Shown: piece after piece, positions 50,608 to 62,686 of the stretch
How positions within the stretch are numbered: position 1 is the stretch's first letter
Layout: each line of letters opens with the position of its first letter
Origin: Clostridiales bacterium
GTDB lineage: Bacteria > Bacillota > Clostridia > TANB77 > CAG-508
Reading direction: 5' to 3'
Assembly: GCA_019417465.1 (NCBI GenBank)
Contig: DXVF01000003.1
Location: 62,001-126,000, forward strand
DNA length: 64,000 bases
Made by a program: the position numbers and the translations under genes
Notes under the pieces: generated by a model
The model's database searches: none
What the model was told of the DNA's origin: nothing
The model's input: only the letters and a program-made list of their open reading frames with translations

Positions 50608-51483
50608 CTATTCTTCAAAAAATTCTACTGTATATTTACATTCAAACTCTTCATTCGGCTTTAATATAATGATATCTGTTTTTTGTGTAAATACTCCGCT
50701 TGATTTTACTGTGTCAGCTGTAGTTTTCCAAGGCTCTATACATAAAAATGGAGCATTTGGTTTTGACCATATTGCTAAATATGGGAACCCAGAAAAATCC
50801 ATTGTTAATACAGTTTTCCCAGTATCACGTTTTTTTAGACTTATTTTAGAAGATGTTATTCCTTTCATTATTAAAGCATCATTATTGAATGTATCTTTAT
50901 ATATATATATTCTTCTTTTATCGCTCATTCTATTTTTTGCATATTCAGTTCCAATTAAACCATCAACTAAATATAGGAAATGAATTTTATCTTCATCTTC
51001 TTCAAATTCTAAATAATAATTTTCATTTTTTAAATCCTCTAGATTTATTTTAAACGCTGGATGTCCACCAATTCCAAATGGCATACTTGTATTACCTGTA
51101 TTAATAACTTTATATATAGTTGTTAATTTATTATCATCTAACCTATATGTTGTATATAATTCAAAATCAAAAGGAAATTTTGAAATGGTATTTTTATTAC
51201 TTTTTAATACATAAGAATGAAAATTATCCAATTTAGTAATTGGTTCAAATTCTAAATCTCTTGCAAATCCATGTTGTGGCATCTCATATGTCTTGCCATT
51301 AATAATGGTTTGATTTTTCTTTAGTTTACCTACTGTTGGGAATAATACTGGTGAATGTCTCTTCCAAAACACTTTTCCATTTTCATCTACGCACTCTTCA
51401 CCTTGATGTATTCTTTCCACTCCATTTAGTTTGAAGCTTATCAATTCCCCACCAAATTTCGAAGTCAACATTTGAGTATGCAT
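50608..51483 (-). CDS. Aldose 1-epimerase family protein
   Basis: A 291-residue galactose mutarotase-like protein. Family positions are present: HSPVLFPTVGKLKKNQ, PQHGFARDLEFE (first catalytic His), GIGGHPAFKINLE (second His) and LCIEPWKT with Glu near 245. It interconverts anomers of a sugar or sugar phosphate; the exact sugar is unclear. It stands ahead of the small membrane protein gene at 50402-50596. One CGG triplet is out of phase (KSSGVF). Confidence 0.85.
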   Translation of the reverse strand: MHTQMLTSKFGGELISFKLNGVERIHQGEECVDENGKVFWKRHSPVLFPTVGKLKKNQTIINGKTYEMPQHGFARDLEFEPITKLDNFHSYVLKSNKNTISKFPFDFELYTTYRLDDNKLTTIYKVINTGNTSMPFGIGGHPAFKINLEDLKNENYYLEFEEDEDKIHFLYLVDGLIGTEYAKNRMSDKRRIYIYKDTFNNDALIMKGITSSKISLKKRDTGKTVLTMDFSGFPYLAIWSKPNAPFLCIEPWKTTADTVKSSGVFTQKTDIIILKPNEEFECKYTVEFFEE

Positions 51484-51728
51484 ATATCCATTCTCCTTAA
51501 AATATAATTTTCTATTATATAATATTGTGTTTTTATGTAAATGTCAAGCATTTTACATAAAATTTGTCATATTTCGTTAATATATATTTTTTTCTATCTT
51601 TTCTTAATAAAATTACATATATTTTTAATTTAATTCTATTATTCAACTTTTACTAATAAATTATAACATAATGTATACTACTTTAACAATATTCAATAAA
51701 CTTGATTTTTATTTTTGCTTATAAATAA

Positions 51729-51756
51729 CAACACTTCAAAATGAAGTGCTGTTATA
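51729..51756 (-). terminator. Terminator after the rhodanese gene
   Basis: AACAGCACTTCA pairs with TGAAGTGTTGTT on the minus strand with a three-base loop. The following T run is weak. Confidence 0.55.
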
Positions 51757-51772
51757 TTATTTATTATCGAAT

Positions 51773-52111
51773 TTAAATATTATCAATTCCTCCTTTTAAA
51801 TTATATATATTTCTATATCCAAGATTATCTAAAATCTTTTTCCCTTTTAAACTTCTTATTCCAGATGAACAATATAATATAATTATATTATCTTTATCTT
51901 GTATCTTATCTATAATTTTACTTGAAAGCTCATATAGAGGAATACAAATGGCACCATCTAAATGTCCTTCTTCATATTCTTGAATGCTTCTTACATCTAT
52001 TAATTTTGCATTTTTTGATTGTTTAATTATATCTAATACTTCTTTGTAGTTTAGTTGATTATCCATACTTCTTGTAAAAATTCTACTTATCTTTTTAAAA
52101 AACTGTTTCAT
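51773..52111 (-). CDS. Rhodanese-like domain protein
   Basis: A 112-residue single rhodanese domain. LIDVRSIQEYEEGHLDGAICIPL is typical, and the active-site loop reads YCSSGIRSLKGKKIL with the catalytic Cys near 80. It may transfer sulfur from thiosulfate or a persulfide. A single gene with its own terminator and flanking gaps. The N-terminal 15 residues are basic, perhaps membrane-associated. Confidence 0.88.
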   Translation of the reverse strand: MKQFFKKISRIFTRSMDNQLNYKEVLDIIKQSKNAKLIDVRSIQEYEEGHLDGAICIPLYELSSKIIDKIQDKDNIIILYCSSGIRSLKGKKILDNLGYRNIYNLKGGIDNI

Positions 52112-52197
52112 TTTCTCCTCCTTTTTTTATTAATAGGAAACTCTCTATTTTTCTAAATTTCAAAATAAAAGTAGCTTTTATTTCATCATTTTATATA

Positions 52198-52240
52198 AAA
52201 AAAGATATCTATTATATAATATTCTAGATATCTTTTTTAC
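52198..52240 (-). terminator. Terminator after the SecF-like gene
   Basis: AAAAAAGATATCTAGAATA pairs with its complement TATCTTTTTTT on the minus strand directly after the stop. Strong palindromic stem with a T run. Confidence 0.8.
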
Positions 52241-52241
52241 G

Positions 52242-52895
52242 TTAAGCTTTTTTATTTTCTTTATTTTTTAAATTTTGTAATTGTTTTGTGAATTGTAGAT
52301 TAGTTATTATTATAGTTAACATATATACAGCTAATCCTGATGGTATAAATAACCTATTAACTGGAAATCTCGTAATTGCTATTATACTATATAATAAAGC
52401 TCCTGAAATTATTAGAACAATTACCTCTTGTAATATAACTTTTGTTATACCTAATTTTTTATACATTATTGCCATATATACTAATACTATAGCTGTTGCC
52501 AAAATAATTGGTAAAATATATGGTTTTACTAAATCCCTTATTCTAAAACTTCCTATGTCAGATACTGTAATAAAGCTATCTTTATTATCATCTGAAATTT
52601 CATATTTTTCAATAAACTTTTGCTTTAAACTTTCTACTTGTTCATCACTAATATTTTTTGCTTTAATTACCAAACTATCTTTAAATTTCTCTACACCATT
52701 TATTATAACTTCTTCATCAGTTATTACTTCATTTACTATTTGCCTTACATCATTTATATTATATTCTTTGCCAAGATACACATTTACTTCGCGATGATTA
52801 GAATATATTACACCCACATTAAATCCTACAGTAGCAATTACAATTATTCCAATTATTATAATAACTGCTAAGATTGCATATACTATCTTCTTCAT
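52242..52895 (-). CDS. Short SecF-like membrane protein
   Basis: A 217-residue protein. One N-terminal helix (about 4-29), an extracytoplasmic domain (about 30-125) and three further helices. It sits 23 bp after the SecD-like gene, as expected for secF, but it is shorter than the usual SecF (about 300) and lacks clear classical SecF motifs. I read it as a reduced SecF of a divergent SecDF, which uses the proton gradient to aid protein export. Assignment depends mainly on context. Confidence 0.6.
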   Translation of the reverse strand: MKKIVYAILAVIIIIGIIVIATVGFNVGVIYSNHREVNVYLGKEYNINDVRQIVNEVITDEEVIINGVEKFKDSLVIKAKNISDEQVESLKQKFIEKYEISDDNKDSFITVSDIGSFRIRDLVKPYILPIILATAIVLVYMAIMYKKLGITKVILQEVIVLIISGALLYSIIAITRFPVNRLFIPSGLAVYMLTIIITNLQFTKQLQNLKNKENKKA

Positions 52896-52918
52896 ATATT
52901 AACCCTCTCTTTAAATCT

Positions 52919-54676
52919 TTATTTTTCTGAATTTGATATTAATACTTTTGTTATGGCTAAATTATATATTATCATTACTAAAATTGCCCAAAACATTACC
53001 ATTCCAAAACTTGCAAGTTGTAAGTTTTTTACAAAGCAAAATACAATAGAAATAATTAAACTTGGTATACAAATGCTTAATTCTTTAAACAATAGATTTT
53101 TTTCCTCTTCTTTATTTTTTCTACTATTTTTAATTGTATTTATTATATAAATATAAGCTATTACAATACTTAATACAATTGCAAGTATTCCTGATATAGT
53201 TATTACAACATTAGTATATCTTAAAGCTATTAATAATGTGGCCACATAACCTATTAAACTAATAATAGTAAATAAACCTGATTTTTTATATTTAATAATT
53301 GTTCCTATTGCTATTATTGCAAAAATTATTAATGCTATTATCAATCCTACTCTTAATACATCGTTTGTAATATCTGATTCAATATATAAATTTTGATCTG
53401 ATGTATATGTTAAAGGTAAAGTTTGTGTTTTTAATAAAACAGCTAAATTAGATGCTTGATTCAAAGAATCTTGTAATTGACTATTTGTCTGAGAAGTACT
53501 TGAACTTCCCATAGATAATTGTAACAAGCCATCTGTTATTTCTTCAGCAAAAACTGTTGATAATTGTGTTTCACCATCTAATACTAAATCAATTTGTTTT
53601 TTTACTTCATTTCCTTCTTCATCTGTTACTGTTACATATTCTTTACTTATTTCTCTTAATTTTTCTGTTCCCTTTTTATTAAATTGTATATTTAAATATA
53701 CAGTAGCCGTACTTGAATCATATCCAACTTTTACATCTTTTATATCTTCTTTTTCTAATAATATATTATCTTTTACTTTAAACTTAGCTATTTCTGATAT
53801 ATCTTGTGTGTTTACTTTATAAGTAAATATATATATTTCTTCATCATCTTTGTTTTTTCTAATTTCATATGTCTTTCCTGATAATTTTTCTTTTATTTCT
53901 TTCATTTCATCTGATGTTACTAATGTTTCTCCTTCTTCTTCTTGATGTAAAAATTTATATCCATCTAAATCTGTTATTTCCGTATTTGTATCTATATCTT
54001 CTGGCACTATAATATCTATTTGTATAGATTCTGTAATACTTGTACTTTCTTCATCACTTGTTTCATTTGAGCCTTCTTGATTTGTTACTTTTTTTATCAT
54101 CACATTAAATTCAGAAACATTTAGTTCTTTTAATTTATCATCAATTAATTTCACTTGATCACTTGTAATCAATTTATCAGAATTCTCTTCACTATCTATT
54201 ATTTTAAATTCTCCACTTGGTGTCATATCAGAAATTATTATATCTGTATTACTATTTTCTGGTATAGTTATATAGATTTCACCATTTGATGCATTTTTTC
54301 TAACTTCATATTCTGTTATTCCAAGAGTCTTCAATCTTTCCATTATAACTTCTTTTACTTTTTCATAACTTTCATCATTTAATGTAATTTCTTCATCTTC
54401 ATTTATTTCTTTTATAGTATATTCTTTACCATCTTCTTTTTCAGATGAATCTACTTCATTTCCATTTTCATCATAATATTTTCTTTCAACCGATTCGTCT
54501 GGTTTAATGCTAAAAGTTCTTCCTCCTGCCAAATCCATTCCTAATTCATAATCTGGTAATATATTTCTCATTTTATTTTTATCTTTTACAAATATTCCTA
54601 TAAAAGATATTAAAGAAATTAGTATAATAACTAGTATTGCTAATATTATTTTTAAAGTATTATTTTTTGCTTTCAC
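52919..54676 (-). CDS. secD: SecD-like protein translocase subunit
   Basis: A 585-residue protein. Helix 1 (about 7-29) leads to DYELGMDLAGGRTFSI (the SecD D1 motif). A large extracytoplasmic part follows with Glu- and Ser-rich inserts, then five helices in the last 180 residues. The GTG start is preceded by AGGAGG. The transmembrane D4-D6 pattern is weak, so it is a divergent SecD. It is upstream of the short SecF-like gene. Two CGG triplets lie out of phase; no shift is needed in 585 codons. Confidence 0.75.
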   Translation of the reverse strand: MKAKNNTLKIILAILVIILISLISFIGIFVKDKNKMRNILPDYELGMDLAGGRTFSIKPDESVERKYYDENGNEVDSSEKEDGKEYTIKEINEDEEITLNDESYEKVKEVIMERLKTLGITEYEVRKNASNGEIYITIPENSNTDIIISDMTPSGEFKIIDSEENSDKLITSDQVKLIDDKLKELNVSEFNVMIKKVTNQEGSNETSDEESTSITESIQIDIIVPEDIDTNTEITDLDGYKFLHQEEEGETLVTSDEMKEIKEKLSGKTYEIRKNKDDEEIYIFTYKVNTQDISEIAKFKVKDNILLEKEDIKDVKVGYDSSTATVYLNIQFNKKGTEKLREISKEYVTVTDEEGNEVKKQIDLVLDGETQLSTVFAEEITDGLLQLSMGSSSTSQTNSQLQDSLNQASNLAVLLKTQTLPLTYTSDQNLYIESDITNDVLRVGLIIALIIFAIIAIGTIIKYKKSGLFTIISLIGYVATLLIALRYTNVVITISGILAIVLSIVIAYIYIINTIKNSRKNKEEEKNLLFKELSICIPSLIISIVFCFVKNLQLASFGMVMFWAILVMIIYNLAITKVLISNSEK

Positions 54677-54694
54677 TTTACTTCCTCCTAAAAA

Positions 54695-55355
54695 TTATAA
54701 TAATTTTGTATCATTAATTACCAATTCGAACCATATTCCTAGATATTTAGCAGCATATTTACTCATCATAGTTCTGTCCATAAAAATTTCAAAATAATCT
54801 AATACTGGTGAAATTTTTGTATCAATAGTTAAATTCAAAATTACTTTTCTTTTTTCCTTTTCTATAATAAATTCTGAATTTGTAACCGCATAATTTACCT
54901 TATCATGTTTATCAAATGTAGAAATATTCGTATTTACTACTCTATCTCTATGAACATCTGATTTATCAGCTAAAATTAATGCAGCCGATATATCACTTAC
55001 TGCTGTTCCTGTTTGCTCATCATGGTTTCCGAATTGCCATCATGATTTCTGTTCTTTTTTCAACATCCATTCCCATGTCCTTTAATATCTCATAGGCAAG
55101 TATTGCACCTGAATGTGCATGATCTACACGGTTTACACAATTCCCAATATCATGCATATATCCTGCAATTTTAGCAAGTTCTATTCTTTCTTTATCATAC
55201 CCTAGAGTTTCTAAAACTTTTCCTGCACGATTTGATACAATAGATATATGCCTTGTGGAATGCTCTGTATAACCTAAAACATTTAGTTGTTTTTGTGAGC
55301 TTTTTATTAATTCCTGAACTTCCAAATTATTTTTCAAGTCTTCTAATGTTATCAT
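54695..55355 (-). CDS. HD-domain phosphohydrolase, one +1 shift
   Basis: A 219-residue metal-dependent HD protein. YMHDIGNCVNRVDHAHSGA (about 67-85) supplies the HD pair and further His ligands. CGG at 55031-55029 follows EIMMAI; skipping the C gives GNHDEQTGTAVSDISAALIL, including another HD pair and the metal site, and a C-terminal domain ending WFELVINDTKLL. The zero frame stops two codons on. It lies 18 bp before the SecD-like gene. Substrate unknown. Confidence 0.85.
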
Positions 55356-55469
55356 TATTGCTCCTCCATATTTTTAAATTCTATATTAAAACAAAAAAAA
55401 TATCAACTGTTTTATAAAAAAAAGTATGATATTTTTCTGTCTTTGTTTTATATTTTTCTATTTTTTATT

Positions 55470-55871
55470 TTAGCTAAAATTCACACCAATCACTCCACCA
55501 ATCATTCCACTTACAATAGCTCCTATCATCATAATAATTGAGTATAAATTCAAATTAAAACCTATTAGAGATATGCTTGATAAGATATATATAGTTAAAA
55601 TATATATTAGACCAACTAAAGCACCATTTATTATTCCATTTTTCTTTATTTTTATGGAACTTAAAGAACTACCTATTAATATGCTTATTATACTAATTAT
55701 TATAACTACTGGTTTTATTGTAGTTTCTTGTAAACTTGTATAAACTAACAAACTTGCGAAAATAAACAATAATATCACAGAAACTAAAAATGATATTATA
55801 CTTCCTTTTATAACCTTTATTATATTATTATTATTTAACTTTATTTTATTCATACTAACATTTTTATCCAT
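55470..55871 (-). CDS. TIGR04086-family membrane protein
   Basis: A 133-residue protein with four membrane helices (about 17-38, 46-65, 77-97, 108-130). Gly-rich MIGAIVSGMIGGVIGVNFS at the end. It fits the TIGR04086 family of clostridial membrane proteins, often found close to secDF, queA and tgt as here. Function unknown. GGAGG precedes the ATG. Confidence 0.75.
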   Translation of the reverse strand: MDKNVSMNKIKLNNNNIIKVIKGSIISFLVSVILLFIFASLLVYTSLQETTIKPVVIIISIISILIGSSLSSIKIKKNGIINGALVGLIYILTIYILSSISLIGFNLNLYSIIMMIGAIVSGMIGGVIGVNFS

Positions 55872-55944
55872 ATATTTTCCTCCTTTAATTAATATATCTA
55901 TATTAACTAAAAAACATTTTTAGAACTTGAATAAGAAATCAAGC

Positions 55945-55978
55945 AAAAACAAGATATATAATATCTATATCTTGTTCT
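55945..55978 (-). terminator. Terminator after the WG-repeat protein gene
   Basis: CAAGATATA pairs with TATATCTTG, then TTTTTG on the minus strand. Confidence 0.75.
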
Positions 55979-56019
55979 CATTTTAATTATTAATTTACTT
56001 GGTTATTATTTTCTGTATT

Positions 56020-57473
56020 TTACACTACATTGTTATCTACTGTATTTGTAGTATTAGTTGACCCGAGTAGTATTTGTAGCTGTAGTTGTATTGTTATTTG
56101 TAGAAGTTGTACCACCTATTGTTTTATTTAAAAAGTCTAAAATATTTTCTGTCTTATTATCGTCACCATATACCATATAATAGTTATTTTTTCCATTATT
56201 TGTTTCTACATATATTTTCTTTAATTGTATTGGCAACAAAGTTCTTCCTGATGAATTAATAACACCATATAATCCATCTTTGTATACAATAATTCCTTCT
56301 CTTTCTGGGATTGTTAGTACATTGTTTCCCTTCACTGTCTTAGATGTTCCTTCGATATATCCGAGTCCATCGAAGCTTAAATTTGTAATGTTTTTTCCAT
56401 CTTTATCAAAAAGAGTCCATTTTTCTACTTTATTTTCACCTATTTGTTTTACAGGTATACAATTATCAAATAAAATATATGAATTTGAAATATCATCATT
56501 TCCAAATGTAGTTGTATCTATTCCTATAGAATCATATTGTGGATAAATAACATATCTTGCTCCTTTATTTCTATTAATAACTCCATATTTTTCGCCAATT
56601 TTTATGATATATAAATTATAATCAATATCTAATTGATTAATTTCATCATATTGAGGCTCAATATTTACTCCACCTTTTGTAGATATAATACCTTGTTTAT
56701 TTTCTGGTGTTGTTACAATAAAGTCTCCGAGTACTTTCCATAAATCTTAATTCTTTATATTTTGTTCCAAGTACACTCTCACCTGTATCTGTGTTTTGTA
56801 CTCCATACAATCCTGATGAGTTTTGTATTAATATAAGTCCATATTTTAAAGCCTTTTTATTTGAAAAACTCATAGTTTCTGAAGTTATTATTGTATTATT
56901 TAGACTACTTGCATATCTTTTAACAATATTATCTAATGTATAAACTGCTATCTGATTTTTTTCTTTGTCATAAATAAATTTAGTATTAAACCCTAATTCA
57001 ATTCCTTCACTAGTAGTATATAATTTTCCGTTTATAGATTTAACCTTTGTTTTTAATGTATAGTATTCATATTCATCATATTCTCTTACAACCTTATATA
57101 CCTTTTCTGAATTTGCTTCAAATCCTGCAACTTCATATCCATCTGCTCCAGTAACTTTGTCATTTATAAAGCATTGGTTAGTATCTTCATTGAATTTTTT
57201 GTATTCCCCATTATTATATTCATAATCTAATAAATTCGCCATATCTTTAATAGATACATAGACTTCTTCATCTTCAAATACAAATAAATCATTTGGCACA
57301 CTAGTATTACTACCATTAATTAAAAATTTAAACTGTTTAGATTGAAGATACATACTATACGATAATACTGCAGCTAAAATTAATACAAGTACTACTATTG
57401 CTATAATTATTATTTTCAATAATTTAGTACTTTGTTCTTTGCTTTTTTTTTCTTCATTGTCTATAAGATTCAT
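56020..57473 (-). CDS. Membrane-anchored WG-repeat protein, two +1 shifts
   Basis: A 483-residue protein. An N-terminal helix (about 19-43) anchors an extracytoplasmic region with a copper-amine-oxidase-N-like segment (DEEVYVSIKDMANLLDYEY), then WG-type beta repeats (GLYGVQNTDTGE, KYGVINRNKGA, GLYGVINSSGR). CGG at 56729-56727 follows RFMEST; skipping gives GDFIVTTPENKQGIIS. CGG at 56065-56063 follows TATNTT; skipping gives GSTNTTNTVDNNVV and a stop. The first shift is needed for half the protein. An unshifted CTC-GGA at 56351-56356 is out of phase (GLGY), a built-in control. Function unknown. Confidence 0.82.
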
Positions 57474-57485
57474 CTTACTTCCCCC

Positions 57486-58632
<1,147 letters not shown>

Positions 58633-58702
58633 TTATTATTATTTTTCTTCTTCTTCAAACTCTAATAAATCATTTAAATATACTCTTTTAGGATTAAATA
58701 TA

Positions 58703-59728
58703 TTATTTAATAAACATAGCATCTCCAAAACTGAAAAATCTATATTTCTCTTTTACCGCTTCTTCATATGCTTTCATTATATAATCTTTTCCAGCAAGTG
58801 CTGATACAAGCATTATTAATGTAGACTCTGGTAAATGAAAATTAGTAATTAGTGCATCTATACATTTAAATTTATATCCTGGATATATAAATATATTCGT
58901 ATCACCTTCTTCTGGTTTTACCATTCCATTTTCATCTGAAATTGATTCAAGTACTCTACAAGAAGTAGTTCCAACTGCAATAATTCTTCCACCATTTTTT
59001 CTTGCATTATTTATTTTTATACAGTCTTCTTCTTTTATATAATAATGTTCTGAATGCATATCATGTTCTTCTATATTTTCTACTTTTACTGGTCTAAAAG
59101 TTCCTATTCCAACATGAAGCGTTACATTTGCAATATCTACACCTTTTTCTTTTATTTTATCTAATAAATCATTTGTGAAATGAAGTCCTGCTGTAGGTGC
59201 TGCTGCGGACCCATCATATTTAGCATATACTGTTTGATATCTATCTTTTTCTTTTAATCTTTCTTTTATATAAGGTGGCAATGGCATAAGACCTATTTTA
59301 TCTAATATTTCGTTAAATATTCCATTATATTTAAAAATTACTTTTCTGTTTCCTCCATCTAATTTTTCTATAATTTCAGCTTTTAATATTTCATCTCCGA
59401 AAGATACCTTTGCTCCTGGCATTAGTTTCTTACCTGGCCTAACCATAACTTCCCAAATATCTCCTTCTATTCTGTGCAGAAGCAGAAACTCGACGTTTGC
59501 TCCAGTTTCTTCTTTTATTCCATATAATCTTGCTGGAATAACTTTTGTATTATTTCTAACTAAACAATCACCTGGTTTTAAATAATCTAAAATATCTTTA
59601 AAAGCTTTATGTTCTATTGTTTTATTTTCTTTATCTAAAACCATTAATCTTGATTCATCCCTTTTTTGTATTGGTACTTGTGCAATTAGTTCTTCTGGTA
59701 AATTATAATTAAAATCTGTAACTTTCAT
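58703..59728 (-). CDS. queA: S-adenosylmethionine:tRNA ribosyltransferase-isomerase
   Basis: Builds epoxyqueuosine from the preQ1 base set by Tgt. 341 residues from the ATG at 59728, which has AGAGGAG 5 nt upstream; the in-frame GTG further up has no such site. Motifs: [42 protein letters not shown] and [18 protein letters not shown]. Two CGG triplets are out of phase (EEAVK, VSFGDE) and the frame is complete. Confidence 0.96.
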   Translation of the reverse strand: MKVTDFNYNLPEELIAQVPIQKRDESRLMVLDKENKTIEHKAFKDILDYLKPGDCLVRNNTKVIPARLYGIKEETGANVEFLLLHRIEGDIWEVMVRPGKKLMPGAKVSFGDEILKAEIIEKLDGGNRKVIFKYNGIFNEILDKIGLMPLPPYIKERLKEKDRYQTVYAKYDGSAAAPTAGLHFTNDLLDKIKEKGVDIANVTLHVGIGTFRPVKVENIEEHDMHSEHYYIKEEDCIKINNARKNGGRIIAVGTTSCRVLESISDENGMVKPEEGDTNIFIYPGYKFKCIDALITNFHLPESTLIMLVSALAGKDYIMKAYEEAVKEKYRFFSFGDAMFIK

Positions 59729-59829
59729 TTTTCTCCTCTTTCTAACCATATCTTATAAATTTCTTTTTGTATTATACAAGATTTTTGACATTATGGCAAC
59801 ATAATGTCAAAATAATTTCAAGTATTTAA

Positions 59830-59866
59830 AAACGCAAATACTAAAATCTAAAGTATTTGCGCTAAG
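59830..59866 (-). terminator. Terminator after ileS
   Basis: CGCAAATACT pairs with AGTATTTGCG on the minus strand and is followed by TTTTTA, just beyond the ileS stop. Confidence 0.85.
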
Positions 59867-59870
59867 TAAT

Positions 59871-62648
59871 CTATTTTAAAGCTTCACTACATCTATGACA
59901 TATGCTAGGATTATCTTTATCTTCACCTACTGTTGTACTATACATCCAACATCTTTCACATTTTTCTCCATCTGCTACTTCTACTTTTATACCAATTTTT
60001 TCTTCATCTTTTCTTGCGTCTTCTTCTATTTCCAATCCTGAAATTATAAATACTGTCATTAATAAATCTTTATTTTTAAGTAAGAATTCATATTCTTCAT
60101 TATCTGCATATAATCTTACTTTTGCATTTAAAGAATGACCTATTACTTTCTCTGCTCTTGCTTCTTCTAATTTTTTAGAAACTAATTCTTTTAATTTTAT
60201 TATTCTATTCCATTTTCCTTCTATTTCTTTATTTTCATATTTCTCATTTACTTCTGGATAATATGAAAGCATAACACTTTCTAAGTTCTCTCCATTTCTA
60301 TGCATCATAGATTTCCATATTTCTTCTGCTGTAAAGCAAGCCATTGGTGCTAAAATTTTAACTATAGTATGTAATATTTCATACATTACTGTTTGAGCTG
60401 CTCTTCTTTCTATAGAATCTGGTTTAGCAGTATATAGTCTATCTTTTATTATGTCTAAATAGAAGTTACTCATGTCTATTACACAGAATGTGTTTAGAGC
60501 TTGATATGCTTTATTAAAATCATATTCATCATATGCTTTTGTACAATCTTTTACTAATTTATTTAATTTTAGTAATGCCCATTTATCTATTTCTTCTAAA
60601 TTATCATAATCGATTGGTTTATTTACATCAAAATCACTAATATTACCAAGTATAAATCTTGCAGTATTACGTATCTTTCTATATACTTCTGATACTTGTT
60701 TTAATATACCTTTTGATAGAGCAAGCTCTGATTTATAATCTGATGCTAATACCCATAGTCTTAATATATCTGCACCAAATTCTTTAATCATATCTTGTGG
60801 TGCTATAACATTTCCAATGCTCTTAGACATTTTTCTTCCTTGTTCATCAACAAGCATTCCATGTGTTACAATTTCTTTGTATGGAGCTTTTCCTTTTGTT
60901 GCTATTGAAGTTAATAATGAAGATTGGAACCATCCTCTATATTGGTCATTTCCTTCTAAGTATAGATTTGCTTCTGGAAGTCCACGCTCTGCTAAAACTG
61001 ATTCATGTGTTGAACCTGAATCAAACCATACATCCATAATATCTGTTTCTTTTTCAAATTCTGTACACCCACACACTGTACATTTTGCACCTTCTGGCAT
61101 TAATTCTTTTTCTGATAGTTCAAACCATGCATTTGTACCTTTTTCTTTTACTATATTTTGAACTTTATCTAAACTGTCAGGTGTAACATATTCTTTTTCA
61201 CAATTTTTACAATAGAAAATTGGAAGTGGAACTCCCCATGTTCTTTGACGTGATATACACCAATCATTTCTATCTTCTATCATTTTTGTAATACGTTCTT
61301 CTCCCCATGCTGGATACCATTTAACATCTTTTATTGCTTCTAAAGCCTCTTTTCTAAATCCATCTACAGATGCAAACCATTGGCTTGTTGCTCTATATAT
61401 TACTGGATGTTTACATCTCCAACAATGTGGATATGAGTGATTTATTTCTTGTTTTGCAAGTAAGAAATTATGCTCATCCAACCATTTAATTATTTCTTTA
61501 TCAGATTTTGCATAATACATTCCTGCAAAAGGCCCTGCCTCTTCTGTTTGGTGTCCTTTACTATCTACTGCAACTACCATTTCTAATTTATTTTTTAATC
61601 CACAAAGATAATCCTCTTTACCATATCCAGGAGCTGTATGTACTGCACCAGTACCTGTATCTAATTCTACTAAAATAGTATCATTGCTACCAAGAACGAC
61701 TCTTGACTCTCTTTCCATAAATGGATGCTTGCAAATTACGCCTTCTAATTCTTTTCCTTCATATTCTTTTATTGTAAAATAATCTTCTATTTTTGCAATT
61801 TTCATTACTTCATCTACAAGTTCAGATGCAATTATTAATTTTTCACCTTGTGCGTCTATCAAACTATATTTAAATTCTGGACTTATTGTTATTCCTGTAT
61901 TTCCTGGAAGAGTCCATGGAGTTGTTGTCCAAATTACTATATAAGCATCTCTTTCATCAAATAATCCTTTTCCCTCAATTACTGGAAATTTTACATATGC
62001 TGTGTTTGATTTAACATCTTTATATTCGATTTCAGCTTCTGCTAAAGCTGTTTCACAATCTGTACACCAATAAACTGGTTTAAGTCCTTTATATATATAA
62101 CCTTTTTTATACATATCACCAAACACACCTATTTGTCTAGCTTCCATTTGTGGCTGATATGTAATATATGGATTTTCCCAGTCACCAAGTACTCCTAATC
62201 TCTTAAATCCTTCTGTTTGTTTAGCTATATATTCTTGATTAAATTCTTTACATGTATCTCTAAATTTAACTACAGGAATTTCGTCTCTATTTAATCCTAA
62301 TTTTTCTATTGCTTTTTTCTCTGTTGGCATACCATGTGTATCAAAACCAGGTATAAAAGGAGTATAATATCCTTTTAAATTTTTATATCTAACTATAGTA
62401 TCTTTTAAAACTTTATTTATAGCATGCCCTGTATGAATTTCACCATTCGCATATGGAGGTCCATCATGTAGTACAAAAGGCTCTTTTCCTTCATTCTTTT
62501 TTAGCATTTTTTCATATAAACCATTTTCAAATATTTCTTCAAATATTTTAGGTTCATTCTCTGGCAAATTTCCTCTCATTGGGAAATCCGTTTTTGGCAA
62601 GTTTAAAGTTTTGCCATAATCTTTTTTTGACTCACAATTTTCACACAT
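59871..62648 (-). CDS. ileS: Isoleucine-tRNA ligase
   Basis: A 925-residue class I synthetase. HIGH motif in DGPPYANGEIHTGHAINK (about 59-76), editing domain with IWTTTPWTLPGNTG, KMSKS in GRKMSKSIGNVIAPQ (near 603) and the C-terminal zinc site CERCWMYS...CHRC. The only CGG triplet is out of phase (KTDF). No in-frame CGG in 925 codons. It is probably transcribed together with the small gene at 62687 from a T-box leader. Confidence 0.98.
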   Translation of the reverse strand: MCENCESKKDYGKTLNLPKTDFPMRGNLPENEPKIFEEIFENGLYEKMLKKNEGKEPFVLHDGPPYANGEIHTGHAINKVLKDTIVRYKNLKGYYTPFIPGFDTHGMPTEKKAIEKLGLNRDEIPVVKFRDTCKEFNQEYIAKQTEGFKRLGVLGDWENPYITYQPQMEARQIGVFGDMYKKGYIYKGLKPVYWCTDCETALAEAEIEYKDVKSNTAYVKFPVIEGKGLFDERDAYIVIWTTTPWTLPGNTGITISPEFKYSLIDAQGEKLIIASELVDEVMKIAKIEDYFTIKEYEGKELEGVICKHPFMERESRVVLGSNDTILVELDTGTGAVHTAPGYGKEDYLCGLKNKLEMVVAVDSKGHQTEEAGPFAGMYYAKSDKEIIKWLDEHNFLLAKQEINHSYPHCWRCKHPVIYRATSQWFASVDGFRKEALEAIKDVKWYPAWGEERITKMIEDRNDWCISRQRTWGVPLPIFYCKNCEKEYVTPDSLDKVQNIVKEKGTNAWFELSEKELMPEGAKCTVCGCTEFEKETDIMDVWFDSGSTHESVLAERGLPEANLYLEGNDQYRGWFQSSLLTSIATKGKAPYKEIVTHGMLVDEQGRKMSKSIGNVIAPQDMIKEFGADILRLWVLASDYKSELALSKGILKQVSEVYRKIRNTARFILGNISDFDVNKPIDYDNLEEIDKWALLKLNKLVKDCTKAYDEYDFNKAYQALNTFCVIDMSNFYLDIIKDRLYTAKPDSIERRAAQTVMYEILHTIVKILAPMACFTAEEIWKSMMHRNGENLESVMLSYYPEVNEKYENKEIEGKWNRIIKLKELVSKKLEEARAEKVIGHSLNAKVRLYADNEEYEFLLKNKDLLMTVFIISGLEIEEDARKDEEKIGIKVEVADGEKCERCWMYSTTVGEDKDNPSICHRCSEALK

Positions 62649-62686
62649 ATTAACCTCTCCTTTTTATTTTATAATAATTTAATTGT

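Noticed and set aside
56345..56360. CTC-GGA in the WG-repeat gene as a further shift site
   Set aside because: The CGG here is out of phase (GAT GGA CTC GGA TAT) and the flanking protein is continuous without a shift.
58648..58730. Possible 25-codon ORF overlapping the end of queA
   Set aside because: It overlaps the queA end and lacks a separate ribosome site of good quality; too short to support.
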